Below, piece by piece: positions 14,147 through 23,480 of a DNA stretch of 26,128 nt. How positions within the stretch are numbered: position 1 is the first letter of the stretch; each line of letters starts with the position of its first letter. Source of the stretch: CAYRLZ01 sp964425275 (GTDB lineage: Bacteria > Hydrothermota > Tepidihabitantia > Tepidihabitantales > JBDRVQ01). Location: contig CAYRLZ010000076.1 of assembly GCA_964425275.1 (NCBI GenBank), forward strand, positions 1 to 26,128, written 5' to 3'. The translations under genes were made by a program, and so were the position numbers. The notes beneath the pieces are model-generated. The model saw only the letters and a program-made list of their open reading frames with translations, was not told the origin of the DNA and searched no databases.

Positions 14147-15492
14147 ATATCTCCGGCTCCTAAGGTAATCAAAACATCCCCTGGCAATAGATTTGACAAA
14201 AGAAAAGGAGCAATTTCTCTTCTTTGGGGTATAAAAAAGACCCCGGTCTCCTTTTTTTTCTTCACTGCTTGATAAATTAAATCGCCGCTCACATTTTCGA
14301 TTGGCGCCTCCCCGGCTGAATATATCTCCGTAATAATAAGAAGATTAGCCTCAGAGAATGCCTGGCCAAACTCACTCGCCAGATAAGCGGTTCGGGTATA
14401 GCGATGCGGCTGAAAGACAACAACAATTCTTTTATCCGGATAGGCATTTCGTAAGGCGGCGAGTGTTGCCTTAATTTCAGTTGGATGGTGACCATAGTCA
14501 TCATAAACCTTAATCTCCTTTTTTTCGCCCTTAAATTCCAGCCGCCGTTCCACGCCAGAAAATTCCTTTATTTCCTTCCGGATGACCTCCCACGGAATTT
14601 CCAAAATAAACCCAACGGCACACGCCGCCAATGAGTTTAAAACATTATGGATTCCGGGAATAGAAATCTGAACCCTCCCGACCTCTTTTCCCTCTTGCAT
14701 TAAAGTATAGGATGCCGAAAAACCGGAAAGAGTCACGCAACATGCCCGCAGAAAAGCATCTTCTCCAAAACCATAAGTTACAACATTTCGTTTCAGGCGA
14801 TTTATCATCCCCCTCACTACTGGGTCTTCAATGCACAATATATTCACCCCGTCAATTAAAGGGACATTGGAAAGGAACCGTAAAAATCCATTTTTTAGAG
14901 AAGCCAGGGAGTAGTTATAGCGATCAAGGTGCTCACGGTCAATATTGGTCACACAGGCAATGGTTGGTGAAAGGATGGTGAAAGATTTATCTGACTCATC
15001 GGCCTCACAAACCAAAAAACGCGATTTGCCTAATCTTCCCCCGCTCTCCCATCCTTTTACCCTTCCCCCAATCACCACTGTTGGGTCAAACCCGGCCCTT
15101 TCCAAGAGAAAAGCAATCAGGGAAGTAACCGTTGTCTTCCCATGACTGCCGGCGATGGCAATTGAGTAACGCATCCGGATAAGTTCCTGAAGCATCTCAG
15201 CGCGCATCATTACGATCCGCCCGGTCTTTTTGGCAAAGACAATCTCCGGATTATCCGGGGATACAGCTGAGGAATAGACAAGAACCTGACTGGCTCCAAT
15301 ATTCTCTGCCTTATGGTCATAGAATATTTTAATCTGCGCCCTTTCTAATCGCATCGTGGTCTCACTGCGCTGTAAGTCGGAACCAGTCACTTCAAAACCA
15401 GAATTTTTCAGAACCAGGGCTAAACCGGACATCCCGGCTCCACCAATCCCTGTAAAGTGAAATCTCTTTATCCGCCCGAAATGTTTGAGCAT
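14110..15492 (-). CDS. murC: UDP-N-acetylmuramate-L-alanine ligase MurC
   Basis: Adds the first amino acid to UDP-MurNAc using ATP. 460 residues: Rossmann start GIGGAGMSG (15-23), P-loop GSHGKTT (115-121), EADESD (163-168), NIDREHLDRY (183-192) and, in the C-terminal domain, DDYGHHPTEI and FQPHRYTR. All match the MurC signature. It starts two bases after the 71-residue gene and runs 37 bases into murB. Confidence 0.97.
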   Translation of the reverse strand: MLKHFGRIKRFHFTGIGGAGMSGLALVLKNSGFEVTGSDLQRSETTMRLERAQIKIFYDHKAENIGASQVLVYSSAVSPDNPEIVFAKKTGRIVMMRAEMLQELIRMRYSIAIAGSHGKTTVTSLIAFLLERAGFDPTVVIGGRVKGWESGGRLGKSRFLVCEADESDKSFTILSPTIACVTNIDREHLDRYNYSLASLKNGFLRFLSNVPLIDGVNILCIEDPVVRGMINRLKRNVVTYGFGEDAFLRACCVTLSGFSASYTLMQEGKEVGRVQISIPGIHNVLNSLAACAVGFILEIPWEVIRKEIKEFSGVERRLEFKGEKKEIKVYDDYGHHPTEIKATLAALRNAYPDKRIVVVFQPHRYTRTAYLASEFGQAFSEANLLIITEIYSAGEAPIENVSGDLIYQAVKKKKETGVFFIPQRREIAPFLLSNLLPGDVLITLGAGDIWKTSLEILERL

Positions 15493-15494
15493 AA

Positions 15495-15710
15495 TTACAC
15501 CCGATTGGTCAAGATTTCTTTTTTCTTCTTTTTTACCGTTCTTCTAATTATGATACCAATGAAACCGCCGGCATATTTGACCTCCAAATTTTTAGTTCGG
15601 GCGGCCTTTTCCACATCCGTCCATAAACATTGGGGAGAGAACTTAAAATAATCCCCGGGTTGAAGTTCCGTCCAGACGGTATTGATATTTTTTGGTGTAA
15701 CCTCTTTCAT
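15495..15710 (-). CDS. Small protein between murG and murC, possibly TusA/SirA-like fold
   Basis: 71 residues. Its ATG overlaps the murG stop (ATATGA), with GGAGGT upstream, so it is translated with the cluster. The segment LQPGDYFKF, a helix VEKAARTKNLEV, then YAGGFIGIIIRR resembles the second half of TusA/SirA proteins (LKPGE, helix, strand pair ending in IRK). The CPxP cysteine motif of TusA is missing, so sulfur transfer is unlikely. The fold assignment is a guess from pattern. The highly basic tail (TVKKKKKEI) is unusual. It is not one of the standard dcw genes. Confidence 0.55.
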   Translation of the reverse strand: MKEVTPKNINTVWTELQPGDYFKFSPQCLWTDVEKAARTKNLEVKYAGGFIGIIIRRTVKKKKKEILTNRV

Positions 15711-16744
15711 ATTACCTCCATCGTTACTAAAATTTCTTCGGTCCCATCCTTACTTAAATCCCTGGCTCTTTTCGCCATCTCCTTTCTTTTTTTCTCATCC
15801 CGGATGATTTCCCCAAGGATTTCTTCTACCTTTTGGGAATGGGTTTTAAGTTCTTTCTCTTCTAAAACCAAACAACCGCCGCTACCTTCAATAGTTTTTG
15901 CATTGATTAACTGGTGGTCCTGAGTCGCGTAGGGATAAGGCACAAGTATTGCTGGAATACCGAGGAACAAAATCTCCGAAAGGGAAGAACCACCGGCTCG
16001 ACTGATAACCAACTTGGCTTCTGCCAATAACCTTTCAATCTCCATCGTAAAGACAAAAAATTGACAATTATCTGGCGAATCCTGCGCGATCTTTTCTTGG
16101 TCTTCACTTCGCACTTGAATCAGAAACTTCTCTCCGGGAAATTTCCTCGCCACTTCCTTAAAATATTGAGAAAGGAACCTTGCCCCTTGACTGCCACCTA
16201 AGACCAGGATGGGTTGAACTTGGGGCGCGCTCGGCCTCTTTTCTTTTATCTCTTTCATTGCCTTTATTCCTTTCCGGATTGGGTTGCCAGTAAATTTGAC
16301 CCGACATTTCACCTTTCCCCCTGGGGCAAACCCAAAGAATACATACTGAGCAAAAGGAGCAAATAACTTTATCATCCTTCCCGGAATTCTATTCTGCTCT
16401 AAGAGAAAGAGCGCCCGCCTTAAGATGATACTCGCTAAAATCAAGGGCAATGTTGCATAACTGCCACAGGCCAAGACTTTTGACACCTCTGCTCGGTGGA
16501 GGAATATTAAACACCAAACTAACGCCATTAATTGCCCCGGCAGAGAGAAGATACTTCGGGTAAAATAGGGATAACCCAAAAAATCTAAACCACTTTCCTT
16601 CACCAGTCTCTCTTCCATACTACCCCTTCTACCAACAATCAACACATTAACCCCTTTCTCCTTTGCCCTTTCTGCTAAGGCAATGCCCGGGATAATGTGT
16701 CCACCGGTCCCCCCCACGCCAATACAAAACCGTTTTCTTTTCAT
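15707..16744 (-). CDS. murG: MurG, lipid II synthase glycosyltransferase
   Basis: Transfers GlcNAc to lipid I at the inner face of the membrane to make lipid II. The start is set at ATG 16744, which overlaps the ftsW stop (TAATG) and gives 345 residues; a longer in-frame reading to 16858 lies inside ftsW and is rejected. Motifs: GGTGGHIIPG (11-20), LEQNRIPG (115-122), FTGNPIR (151-157), GGSQGAR (183-189), RAGGSSLSE (249-257) and PYPYATQDHQ (269-278). These cover both nucleotide- and acceptor-binding sites. Confidence 0.97.
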   Translation of the reverse strand: MKRKRFCIGVGGTGGHIIPGIALAERAKEKGVNVLIVGRRGSMEERLVKESGLDFLGYPYFTRSIFSLPGQLMALVWCLIFLHRAEVSKVLACGSYATLPLILASIILRRALFLLEQNRIPGRMIKLFAPFAQYVFFGFAPGGKVKCRVKFTGNPIRKGIKAMKEIKEKRPSAPQVQPILVLGGSQGARFLSQYFKEVARKFPGEKFLIQVRSEDQEKIAQDSPDNCQFFVFTMEIERLLAEAKLVISRAGGSSLSEILFLGIPAILVPYPYATQDHQLINAKTIEGSGGCLVLEEKELKTHSQKVEEILGEIIRDEKKRKEMAKRARDLSKDGTEEILVTMEVI

Positions 16745-17880
16745 TAAAATTCCTTCCTTGTGATGTAAGAAATATTTAGAACCGTCCCCATTGCCCAAAG
16801 ATTGGAAATTAACGCCGAGCCCCCATAAGAAACCAGCGGCAACGGCTGCCCGGTGCAAGGGATAATATCCATTGCCCCAAAAATATGAACCAAGGCATAA
16901 AGAGTCAGGATGATTGAAACTCCGGCGGCAATTAAAAAGAGAAATTTCGAGCAGCGATAGGCGGTTCGGGCAATCAAGAAACCGCGTCTCAGGAGGATAA
17001 AAAACAAAATGAGGAGCAAATTACCACCAATAAATCCTAATTCCTCACAAATACCGGAAAATATGAAGTCAGTATGGATCTTAGGTAAAAACCAGAACTT
17101 CCCACCACCCTGTCCCAGCCCCCTTCCAAAAACCCGGCCCGAGGCTATCCCAATTTTGGAATATCCCTGGTGGTCTAAATTTCGGAAATTAATATCTCCT
17201 ATTTTCTTAAAGAATCTAATCTTTTCCGGAAGCCGCTGAAACCAGTCGGTGCGTCGCTTCTCGGCGTGTGGGGTCTTTTTTATGCCCACCGGAATAAAAA
17301 GAAGCCCAATAAGGAGGTAGGTCAGGATGTAGCGGGTTTTTAAGGACATCAAGAGAAAAAGGAAGAGACAAGAGAGATAAAAAATTATTGCACTGCCTAC
17401 CGCCCGCTGCAGAAAGATACAAGCAGTGGACAGAAGCGAAAGAATAAGAAACCAAATTGGCGGTTTATCCTCCTCCCATAGATAAGCCAAAAAGAAGAGA
17501 TGGGCATATTTGAAAAACTCCTGGGGTTGAAACTTATTAAATGGCGGAGGGAGAAAGGGAATCGTTATGGAACGTTGAATATGACCGGGTGTTCTTTGGG
17601 CAATAATGACATTAATTAACAAAAGGACGAAAAAAAGCGCCCATAAGCAAATAATCAAGTTCACCGGTCTTTGTCGCCAATGAAAAAGAACTATCTTATA
17701 AAATGAAAGAGGTAGCACCATACTCAAAAATAGAATAAAGATACCACCACTTAGTAAAAACAACTCCCTCTTTAAGAAATAATCACCCGCAAAATAGGTC
17801 TGAGAGTAGACCGAGACTACGCCAAAAATCAAGAGAAGAATCACCGTCAGGAAGTAAAGATAATCAATCTTTCTCCTCAT
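16744..17880 (-). CDS. ftsW: Septal peptidoglycan glycosyltransferase FtsW (SEDS family)
   Basis: Polytopic membrane protein that polymerises lipid II at the septum with FtsI. 378 residues, about ten hydrophobic segments. Motifs: FQPQEFFKYA (118-127, usually QPSELAK), LPKIHTDFIF with the catalytic Asp271, EELGFIGG, and PLVSYGGSALIS near the C-terminus. The start overlaps the murD stop (ATGA). Its place between murD and murG supports FtsW over RodA. The Ser-to-Gln and Leu-to-Phe changes in the QPSEL motif are notable but conservative in context. Confidence 0.94.
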   Translation of the reverse strand: MRRKIDYLYFLTVILLLIFGVVSVYSQTYFAGDYFLKRELFLLSGGIFILFLSMVLPLSFYKIVLFHWRQRPVNLIICLWALFFVLLLINVIIAQRTPGHIQRSITIPFLPPPFNKFQPQEFFKYAHLFFLAYLWEEDKPPIWFLILSLLSTACIFLQRAVGSAIIFYLSCLFLFLLMSLKTRYILTYLLIGLLFIPVGIKKTPHAEKRRTDWFQRLPEKIRFFKKIGDINFRNLDHQGYSKIGIASGRVFGRGLGQGGGKFWFLPKIHTDFIFSGICEELGFIGGNLLLILFFILLRRGFLIARTAYRCSKFLFLIAAGVSIILTLYALVHIFGAMDIIPCTGQPLPLVSYGGSALISNLWAMGTVLNISYITRKEF

Positions 17881-19220
17881 CTTAAACTCCCCACAATCCT
17901 CTTAAAGGCCTCGCCCCTCGCCATAAAATTCTTAAACATATCAAAACTGGCAAAGCCTGGTGAAAATAGAACAATATCATTCCGCTTAGCAATCTCCGAT
18001 GCCTTAAGCACCGCCTCCCTTAAAGAATCGGCACAATAAACTTTCTTCCGCTCATCGGGAGAAAATTCTTCATAAAGTCTCTTTCGGACATCACCAATCA
18101 AAATTGTGTACTTACACCTTTCCTTTATCGGTTTCACATATTCTTTTAAGGGAAACCCTTTATTCTGCCCACCAGCAATAAGAATCACTGGTTTCTTAAA
18201 GCGCCTAAGTGAATTTACCAAGGCGGCCGGATTGGTCGCCATTGAATTATTTATGTAATCAACACCGCTTAAAGAAATGACCTTCTCTAAACGATGGGGA
18301 AGCCCCGGGAATTCTTTTATCCCTTCTTTAATCTCTCTTGGCTTCACCCCCAATATTGTTGCCGCAAGACTGGCCGCCAAGGTATTTTCAATATGAAGGT
18401 GGTGATTTATCTTTATCTCGGCCAACGAAAGTAATCTTTTACCTTTCTTCCCCTCTTTGGTATAAATAACACCGTTTTGCAAATAAGCCCCAAAAACCTC
18501 AGATTTGCAAGAAAAATAAAAGACTCTTGCCCTAATCTTATTTTTTAATACCCGAACCCGGGGGTCGTCATAATTGAGAATCGCTAAATCAGTCTCAGTC
18601 TGATTGGAAAAGATATTGGCCTTTGCCGAGATGTATTCCTCCAAATTCCGGTATCGATCTAAATGGTCGGGCGAGATATTAAGGAGAATTGAGAGATTCG
18701 GCTTAAAATCCTTTATCTTTTCCAGTTGAAAAGACGAGACCTCAAAGACAAATATCTCTTTCTTTTCATTGAGGGCTCTTGCGGCTGGTTTTCCGGGCGC
18801 AATATTCCCTCCCCAGAAGACCTTTTTCCCAGCCTTTCGTAGAATACTACCCAAAAGCGCGGTCGTCGTTGATTTCCCATTCGTGCCGGTAATCGCAACA
18901 ATTATTGGATGGGGGGCTTGCCTTGAATAAAGGTATTGATAGACGAATTCAATATCCGAAATAATCTCCCCTTGCTTTCTTGCCAACTTTGAAACCTCAC
19001 TATCCTCAGCAATACCCGGACTAGTAATTATTATGAGGTCTTTGTCCAGAGACGAAATCTCTTCTTGGGAAATAAAAGTAAAGTTTTTTTTCTTAATAAA
19101 TTCCTTTCCCTTCTCCCAATCTTTATCGTAGCCAAAGACCACCCCCCCCCTTTTTAAGAGAAAATGAACAATTGCCCTCGTTGCCCGGCCCAGACCTAAA
19201 ATTAGATAGGCTCCCTTCAT
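17877..19220 (-). CDS. murD: UDP-N-acetylmuramoylalanine-D-glutamate ligase MurD
   Basis: Adds D-Glu to UDP-MurNAc-L-Ala. 447 residues: LGLGRATRA near the N-terminus, P-loop GTNGKSTT (112-119), SPDHLDRY (183-190), the carbamylated-Lys region YISAKANIF (197-205), FPGLPHRLE (304-312) and a family end FSPGFASFDMFKNF plus RGEAFK. One deviation: the substrate loop reads NNSMATNP (324-331), where most MurD have NDSKATNP, so Asp and the substrate-contacting Lys are replaced. Gene order and the other motifs still make MurD certain. It overlaps mraY and ftsW by four bases each. Confidence 0.95.
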   Translation of the reverse strand: MKGAYLILGLGRATRAIVHFLLKRGGVVFGYDKDWEKGKEFIKKKNFTFISQEEISSLDKDLIIITSPGIAEDSEVSKLARKQGEIISDIEFVYQYLYSRQAPHPIIVAITGTNGKSTTTALLGSILRKAGKKVFWGGNIAPGKPAARALNEKKEIFVFEVSSFQLEKIKDFKPNLSILLNISPDHLDRYRNLEEYISAKANIFSNQTETDLAILNYDDPRVRVLKNKIRARVFYFSCKSEVFGAYLQNGVIYTKEGKKGKRLLSLAEIKINHHLHIENTLAASLAATILGVKPREIKEGIKEFPGLPHRLEKVISLSGVDYINNSMATNPAALVNSLRRFKKPVILIAGGQNKGFPLKEYVKPIKERCKYTILIGDVRKRLYEEFSPDERKKVYCADSLREAVLKASEIAKRNDIVLFSPGFASFDMFKNFMARGEAFKRIVGSLR

Positions 19221-20305
19221 CTTATCTTTAATGTCGCCAGTCCCAAGATACCGAAGAGAAAGGCGAGGATAAAAAACCGCTGGGTAATCTTTGGTTCAGG
19301 CCAACCTTTAAGTTCAAAGTGATGGTGGAGGGGAGTCATAAGAAAGACCCGTTTCCCTTTGGTTATCCGGAAATAAGTAACCTGAATTATCACACTTGCT
19401 ACCTCAATGATAAATACCCCCCCGATAAAAACAAAGAGAATCTCCTGCTTCGCGGTAATCGCCAGAAAGGCCAGCAATCCACCCAGAGGCAAGCTCCCGG
19501 TATCTCCCATAAAAATCTCAGCCGGGTAAGAGTTATACCATAAAAACCCTAAGGTGGCGCCAACCATACTGAGGGCTAAAACCCCCGCCTCCGAGGCATC
19601 ACTCACATAAAGGATTGATAAATAGTGAGAAATTTTTATATGGCCGGTGATATAGACCAGACCAGCCAAAAAACCAGCGCTAATCCCGCAAAGTCCAATC
19701 GCTAAGCCGTCAATCCCATCAGCAAAGTTCACCGCATTGGACATTCCGGTAATAAACAAAACAACAAATAAAATATAAAATATCTCAAGATTTAGGACAA
19801 TATTCTTAAAGAGCAAGAAATTGGTCTTCGCCTTTACTTCGGGCACCGTCGGAAAGAAATAGAGGACCCCAGCAACCAAGAGGCTTACTAAAATTTGAAA
19901 GATAAATTTCGTCCGTTTCCTCAATCCCTGTGGCTTTTTCTTCCGCACCTTTATATAATCGTCAACAAAACCTAATAGCCCCAAAGAAATGAGTAAAAAG
20001 ATTGCCAGTTGGATATAGCGATTGGTTAAATCAGCGAAGAGGAAAAGCGAGGTAAGAATTGATAGATTGATTAGGATGCCACCCATTGTTGGGATACCGG
20101 TTTTATTCTTATGGTGCGGTAAAACATCCTCTCTTACCCTCTGCCCGATACTATGCCTTTTTAAGAAAGAGGCAAAGAGGGAATAGAAGGCAAATACCGC
20201 GATAATGGCCAATGCCCCACCAGCAAAGGCCCTTAGGGTAATATACCGAAAAAGGTTAAAACCAGTCCAGTACTTGCGCAAGGGAGAGAGTAATAAGTAA
20301 AGCAT
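19217..20305 (-). CDS. mraY: Phospho-N-acetylmuramoyl-pentapeptide transferase MraY
   Basis: Integral membrane enzyme that attaches the muramyl-pentapeptide to undecaprenyl phosphate, giving lipid I. 362 residues, about ten membrane segments. Motifs: HHKNKTGIPTMGG (64-76), LGFVDDYIKV (111-120, Mg-binding Asp pair), SNAVNFADGIDGLA (189-202), GDTGSLPLGG (267-276) and PLHHHFE (325-331). It begins one base after the murE stop; murF, which normally lies between these two, is missing. Confidence 0.97.
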   Translation of the reverse strand: MLYLLLSPLRKYWTGFNLFRYITLRAFAGGALAIIAVFAFYSLFASFLKRHSIGQRVREDVLPHHKNKTGIPTMGGILINLSILTSLFLFADLTNRYIQLAIFLLISLGLLGFVDDYIKVRKKKPQGLRKRTKFIFQILVSLLVAGVLYFFPTVPEVKAKTNFLLFKNIVLNLEIFYILFVVLFITGMSNAVNFADGIDGLAIGLCGISAGFLAGLVYITGHIKISHYLSILYVSDASEAGVLALSMVGATLGFLWYNSYPAEIFMGDTGSLPLGGLLAFLAITAKQEILFVFIGGVFIIEVASVIIQVTYFRITKGKRVFLMTPLHHHFELKGWPEPKITQRFFILAFLFGILGLATLKIR

Positions 20306-20306
20306 T

Positions 20307-21764
20307 TTAATTTTTGAGTTTTGATAATACCTCTTCGCGGTCCGAGAACCTAATCTCTTTATCTTTTATAATTTGATATTCTTCGTGTCCCTTACCAGCA
20401 ATTAGGACAGTATCGCCTTTCGTGGCGAAAGATAATGCCCGACTTATCGCCGCGCGCCGGTCAATAACCTTCTCATAATTATTCTTTATTATCCCCTTTT
20501 CAATATCGGCAATTATCTTCTCCGGGTCTTCATTTCGGGGATTATCTGAGGTAATGATGACATAATCAGCCAGTTCCGTGGCAATCTTTCCCATAAGTGG
20601 TCGCTTCTCTTTATCGCGGTCGCCGCCGCAGCCAAAAATAAGGATTATTCTTGAAGAAAGTGGCCTTAATGTCCTAAGGATATTCTCCAGTGCCTTTGGG
20701 GTATGGGCATAATCAATAAATACCATAACTCCGGTATCGGTCTCTACCCTTTCTAACCGACCAGGCACCCCTGGAAAGGTCTCTATCCCCCGTAGGATAT
20801 CTTCTTCGTTCACACCTAAAGATAAACCAATCCCATAGGCACAAAGAATATTGTATAAACCAATCTCACCTAAGAGAGAACTCTTCCCGAAAATCTTTTG
20901 CCCTCTCCGACTAATGATAAAACTGCTTCCCCCCAGGCTTGTCTCTAAGAGACCCCCCTTAATCTCCGCTTCACCTTTTATTCCATAAGAAACCTTCTTA
21001 GCTTTTGTTTTCTCTTCAATATCCCTTCCCATTGGGTCATCGGAATTATAGACTGCAAAACTATCCCGAGTAAGTGCGGTAAAGAGCCGAAGTTTTGCTT
21101 CTTTATAAGCCGCCATTGTCTTGTGGAAATCCAGGTGTTCTAAGGAGAAATTGGTAAAACCCGCCACCTTAAAAAAAAGGTGCTCAACCCTACCCAAGGA
21201 AAGGGCATGAGAAGAAACCTCCATAACACAATGTCTTATCCCCTTCTCTCGGAGGGCATAAAGTAGGGCAAAAATTTTATCAATCTCCGGTGTAGTATTC
21301 AATGCCTTTTCCTCATTCGTCCCATCAAAGTATTTAATTGTTGACAAAAGCCCGGCATTGCACCCTGCGGTTCGTAAGATATGCTGAGTTAAATAAGCAA
21401 CGGTCGTCTTACCATTTGTCCCGGTAATGCCCACTATCTCCATCTGCTCATCAAGATTATTATAAAACCTCTTCGTGAGAAGGTTAAGCACCTTCTTGGG
21501 TTGCGGGGTAATGAGCCAAGTAACATTAGGAAAACCCTCTCGGTTTGATATTACCTTTGGGTCATCGGTGACAATTACCTTGGCGCCTTGCCGAATTGCC
21601 TCGGGGATGAAATCCCGGCCATCAAACCTCGCCCCTTGATAGGCGAAGAAGATATAAGAATCCTTCACCTCCCGTGAGTTACTGGTAATACCTTTAATCA
21701 AAACATCTTCATCTCCATAAATGAGAAAATTGTCCTCTTTTTTAATTAAATCAACTAATTTCAA
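20307..21764 (-). CDS. murE: UDP-MurNAc-L-Ala-D-Glu:meso-diaminopimelate ligase MurE
   Basis: Adds the third stem residue. The substrate motif DNPR (407-410) points to meso-diaminopimelate rather than lysine. 485 residues: SNSREVKDSYIFFAYQG (28-44), P-loop GTNGKTT (115-121), EVSSHALSLGRV (182-193), the carbamylated-Lys region AAYKEAKLRLF, FPGVPGRLE, DYAHTPKALE (351-360) and IAGKGHE near the end. The start is TTG at 21764 with AAGGGG seven bases upstream; no ATG fits the family's N-terminus. It lies nine bases after ftsI. Confidence 0.97.
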   Translation of the reverse strand: MKLVDLIKKEDNFLIYGDEDVLIKGITSNSREVKDSYIFFAYQGARFDGRDFIPEAIRQGAKVIVTDDPKVISNREGFPNVTWLITPQPKKVLNLLTKRFYNNLDEQMEIVGITGTNGKTTVAYLTQHILRTAGCNAGLLSTIKYFDGTNEEKALNTTPEIDKIFALLYALREKGIRHCVMEVSSHALSLGRVEHLFFKVAGFTNFSLEHLDFHKTMAAYKEAKLRLFTALTRDSFAVYNSDDPMGRDIEEKTKAKKVSYGIKGEAEIKGGLLETSLGGSSFIISRRGQKIFGKSSLLGEIGLYNILCAYGIGLSLGVNEEDILRGIETFPGVPGRLERVETDTGVMVFIDYAHTPKALENILRTLRPLSSRIILIFGCGGDRDKEKRPLMGKIATELADYVIITSDNPRNEDPEKIIADIEKGIIKNNYEKVIDRRAAISRALSFATKGDTVLIAGKGHEEYQIIKDKEIRFSDREEVLSKLKN

Positions 21765-21773
21765 ATTTGCCCC

Positions 21774-23480
21774 TTATTTCATTGTGGTTAAAAATCCGGC
21801 ATATTTACTCATTGACCATATCCGCTCACCAATTCGTTTAAAGACCACCGCGGCATTTTCGGCGGCGGCCCCTTTTGGCTCATCTAACATCACCGCAATC
21901 AAAAATTTCGGCTCCTTAGGGAAAAAACCAACGAAGGTATTTACATTCTTATTCGTATAAACCCCACGATATGGTTTTTGGGCGGTGCCGGTCTTACCAT
22001 AAGTTACCTCTCCAGTAATCCGTGCGTTCTTTCCTGTTCCCTTTTCACAAACCAATGCTAATATCTCCTTCATCTTTTGCGCGCTCTTTTGGGAGATGGC
22101 GCGCCGTCCAACCAACCGCTCGCCCCGCCGAAGAACTTTATCTCCTCGCCTAATTTCCTTTACCAGATAAGGTCGCAATAAATTGCCTTCACAAGCAATG
22201 GCTAAATAGGCGCAGGCGAGTTGCATCAGAGTAACCCTTAAACCCTGCCCAAAGGTATTGGTGGCATAGAGAATTACCGGCACCTCTTTATTTTCTTTAA
22301 TCCTCTCCAAAGCCGGCACATAACCCTTCCTTTCTTCTAACTCAATACCCGTAGGACAACCGATGCCGAAATCCAAAAGAGAAGAATAATAATCCCTTGG
22401 GGGTAGTAAAAACGAGAGGTGAGTTACACCGCAATTAGAAGAGTAGGCGATAATATCGGCAAAATCAATAACCCCATATTTTTTATTATGATATTCCCGA
22501 ATTGTCCATTTCCCAATCTCAACCGCCCCGGAACTCACATCATACTTTTGAGAAAGAAAGTTATTGCAATCTTTTGATTCTAAGCAGGCACAGGCGATAA
22601 GCAACTTAAAAACCGAGCCGGGTTCAAATTCCCATAAAAGGGCATAAGGTCTTAATGACCTGGCCTCTTCGCACCATAGAGGATAATCAGCGATGGCTAA
22701 GACCTCTCCCGATGAGCAATCAAGGATAACCACTGCCCCCCTTTTTGCCTGAAACTCTTCTACCCCCCTTTTTAACTCCTCATAACTAATCTCCATTATG
22801 TCCTTATCTAAGGTGAGATAAACATCACATCCATTTTTGGGCTCTTTCCGAGGGTAAGAAGGATAAGGGGAGATATTACCCCAGGCATCCCTTTGATAGA
22901 CAATAAAACCATCTTCTCCTTTTAAGTAATTATCATAAACCTTCTCCAAGCCCCATAATCCCTTTTTACTGGTATCCTCGGAGACCCTCCCTAAGATATT
23001 GGCAAAATAAGGAAAAGGATAACGGCGAGAAATATCTTCCCGGACACCAAAATAGGGTGTAAGGGTTTCTTTCGCCAAGGCATAAGCCAGATTCACTCCC
23101 TTTTCAAATCCTACTACCTTCAGAACCTCTCGTTTCTCATCAGTCAAAAGAGAAAAGATGCTATCCCTTAACTCCGGAAAGTGTTCAAGAATAAATCGGG
23201 TTGATTTTTTTAAAGGAGAGCCGCGGAGTTTGCCACGCCCCTTATAAAAAACCCCAACAATCTCCGAGAAGGCAAGGATTGTCCCCTTTCGGTCATAAAT
23301 TACCCCTCTTTCCGCAAGGAGTTTACTCTTCTTTTTATAGAGTTCCTCGTCAACTATCGTTCGGTAGTCTCGTCCCTGGATAATCTGAAAGTTAAAAAGG
23401 AGAAGGGAGGCAAAGAGAAAGCCGGTAGTAAAAAGCAAAAAGATGAAAAGAAGTCTTCTTTTAATTCCGGGATTTGCCAT
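21774..23480 (-). CDS. ftsI: Septal peptidoglycan transpeptidase FtsI (PBP3 class)
   Basis: Single-pass class B penicillin-binding protein that crosslinks septal peptidoglycan. 568 residues: N-terminal membrane helix (about 9-31), dimerisation motif RGVIYDRKGTILA (58-70), active-site EPGSVFK with Ser289 and Lys292, SSN (347-349) and KTGTAQK (496-502). The three catalytic motifs are intact. There is no PASTA domain. The ATG lies inside the end of the ftsL-like gene (20-base overlap), which supports translational coupling. Confidence 0.95.
   Translation of the reverse strand: MANPGIKRRLLFIFLLFTTGFLFASLLLFNFQIIQGRDYRTIVDEELYKKKSKLLAERGVIYDRKGTILAFSEIVGVFYKGRGKLRGSPLKKSTRFILEHFPELRDSIFSLLTDEKREVLKVVGFEKGVNLAYALAKETLTPYFGVREDISRRYPFPYFANILGRVSEDTSKKGLWGLEKVYDNYLKGEDGFIVYQRDAWGNISPYPSYPRKEPKNGCDVYLTLDKDIMEISYEELKRGVEEFQAKRGAVVILDCSSGEVLAIADYPLWCEEARSLRPYALLWEFEPGSVFKLLIACACLESKDCNNFLSQKYDVSSGAVEIGKWTIREYHNKKYGVIDFADIIAYSSNCGVTHLSFLLPPRDYYSSLLDFGIGCPTGIELEERKGYVPALERIKENKEVPVILYATNTFGQGLRVTLMQLACAYLAIACEGNLLRPYLVKEIRRGDKVLRRGERLVGRRAISQKSAQKMKEILALVCEKGTGKNARITGEVTYGKTGTAQKPYRGVYTNKNVNTFVGFFPKEPKFLIAVMLDEPKGAAAENAAVVFKRIGERIWSMSKYAGFLTTMK

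Noticed and set aside
16745..16858. Longer MurG reading starting at 16858
   Set aside because: The extra 38 residues lie within ftsW; ATG 16744 overlaps the ftsW stop and gives the normal N-terminus.
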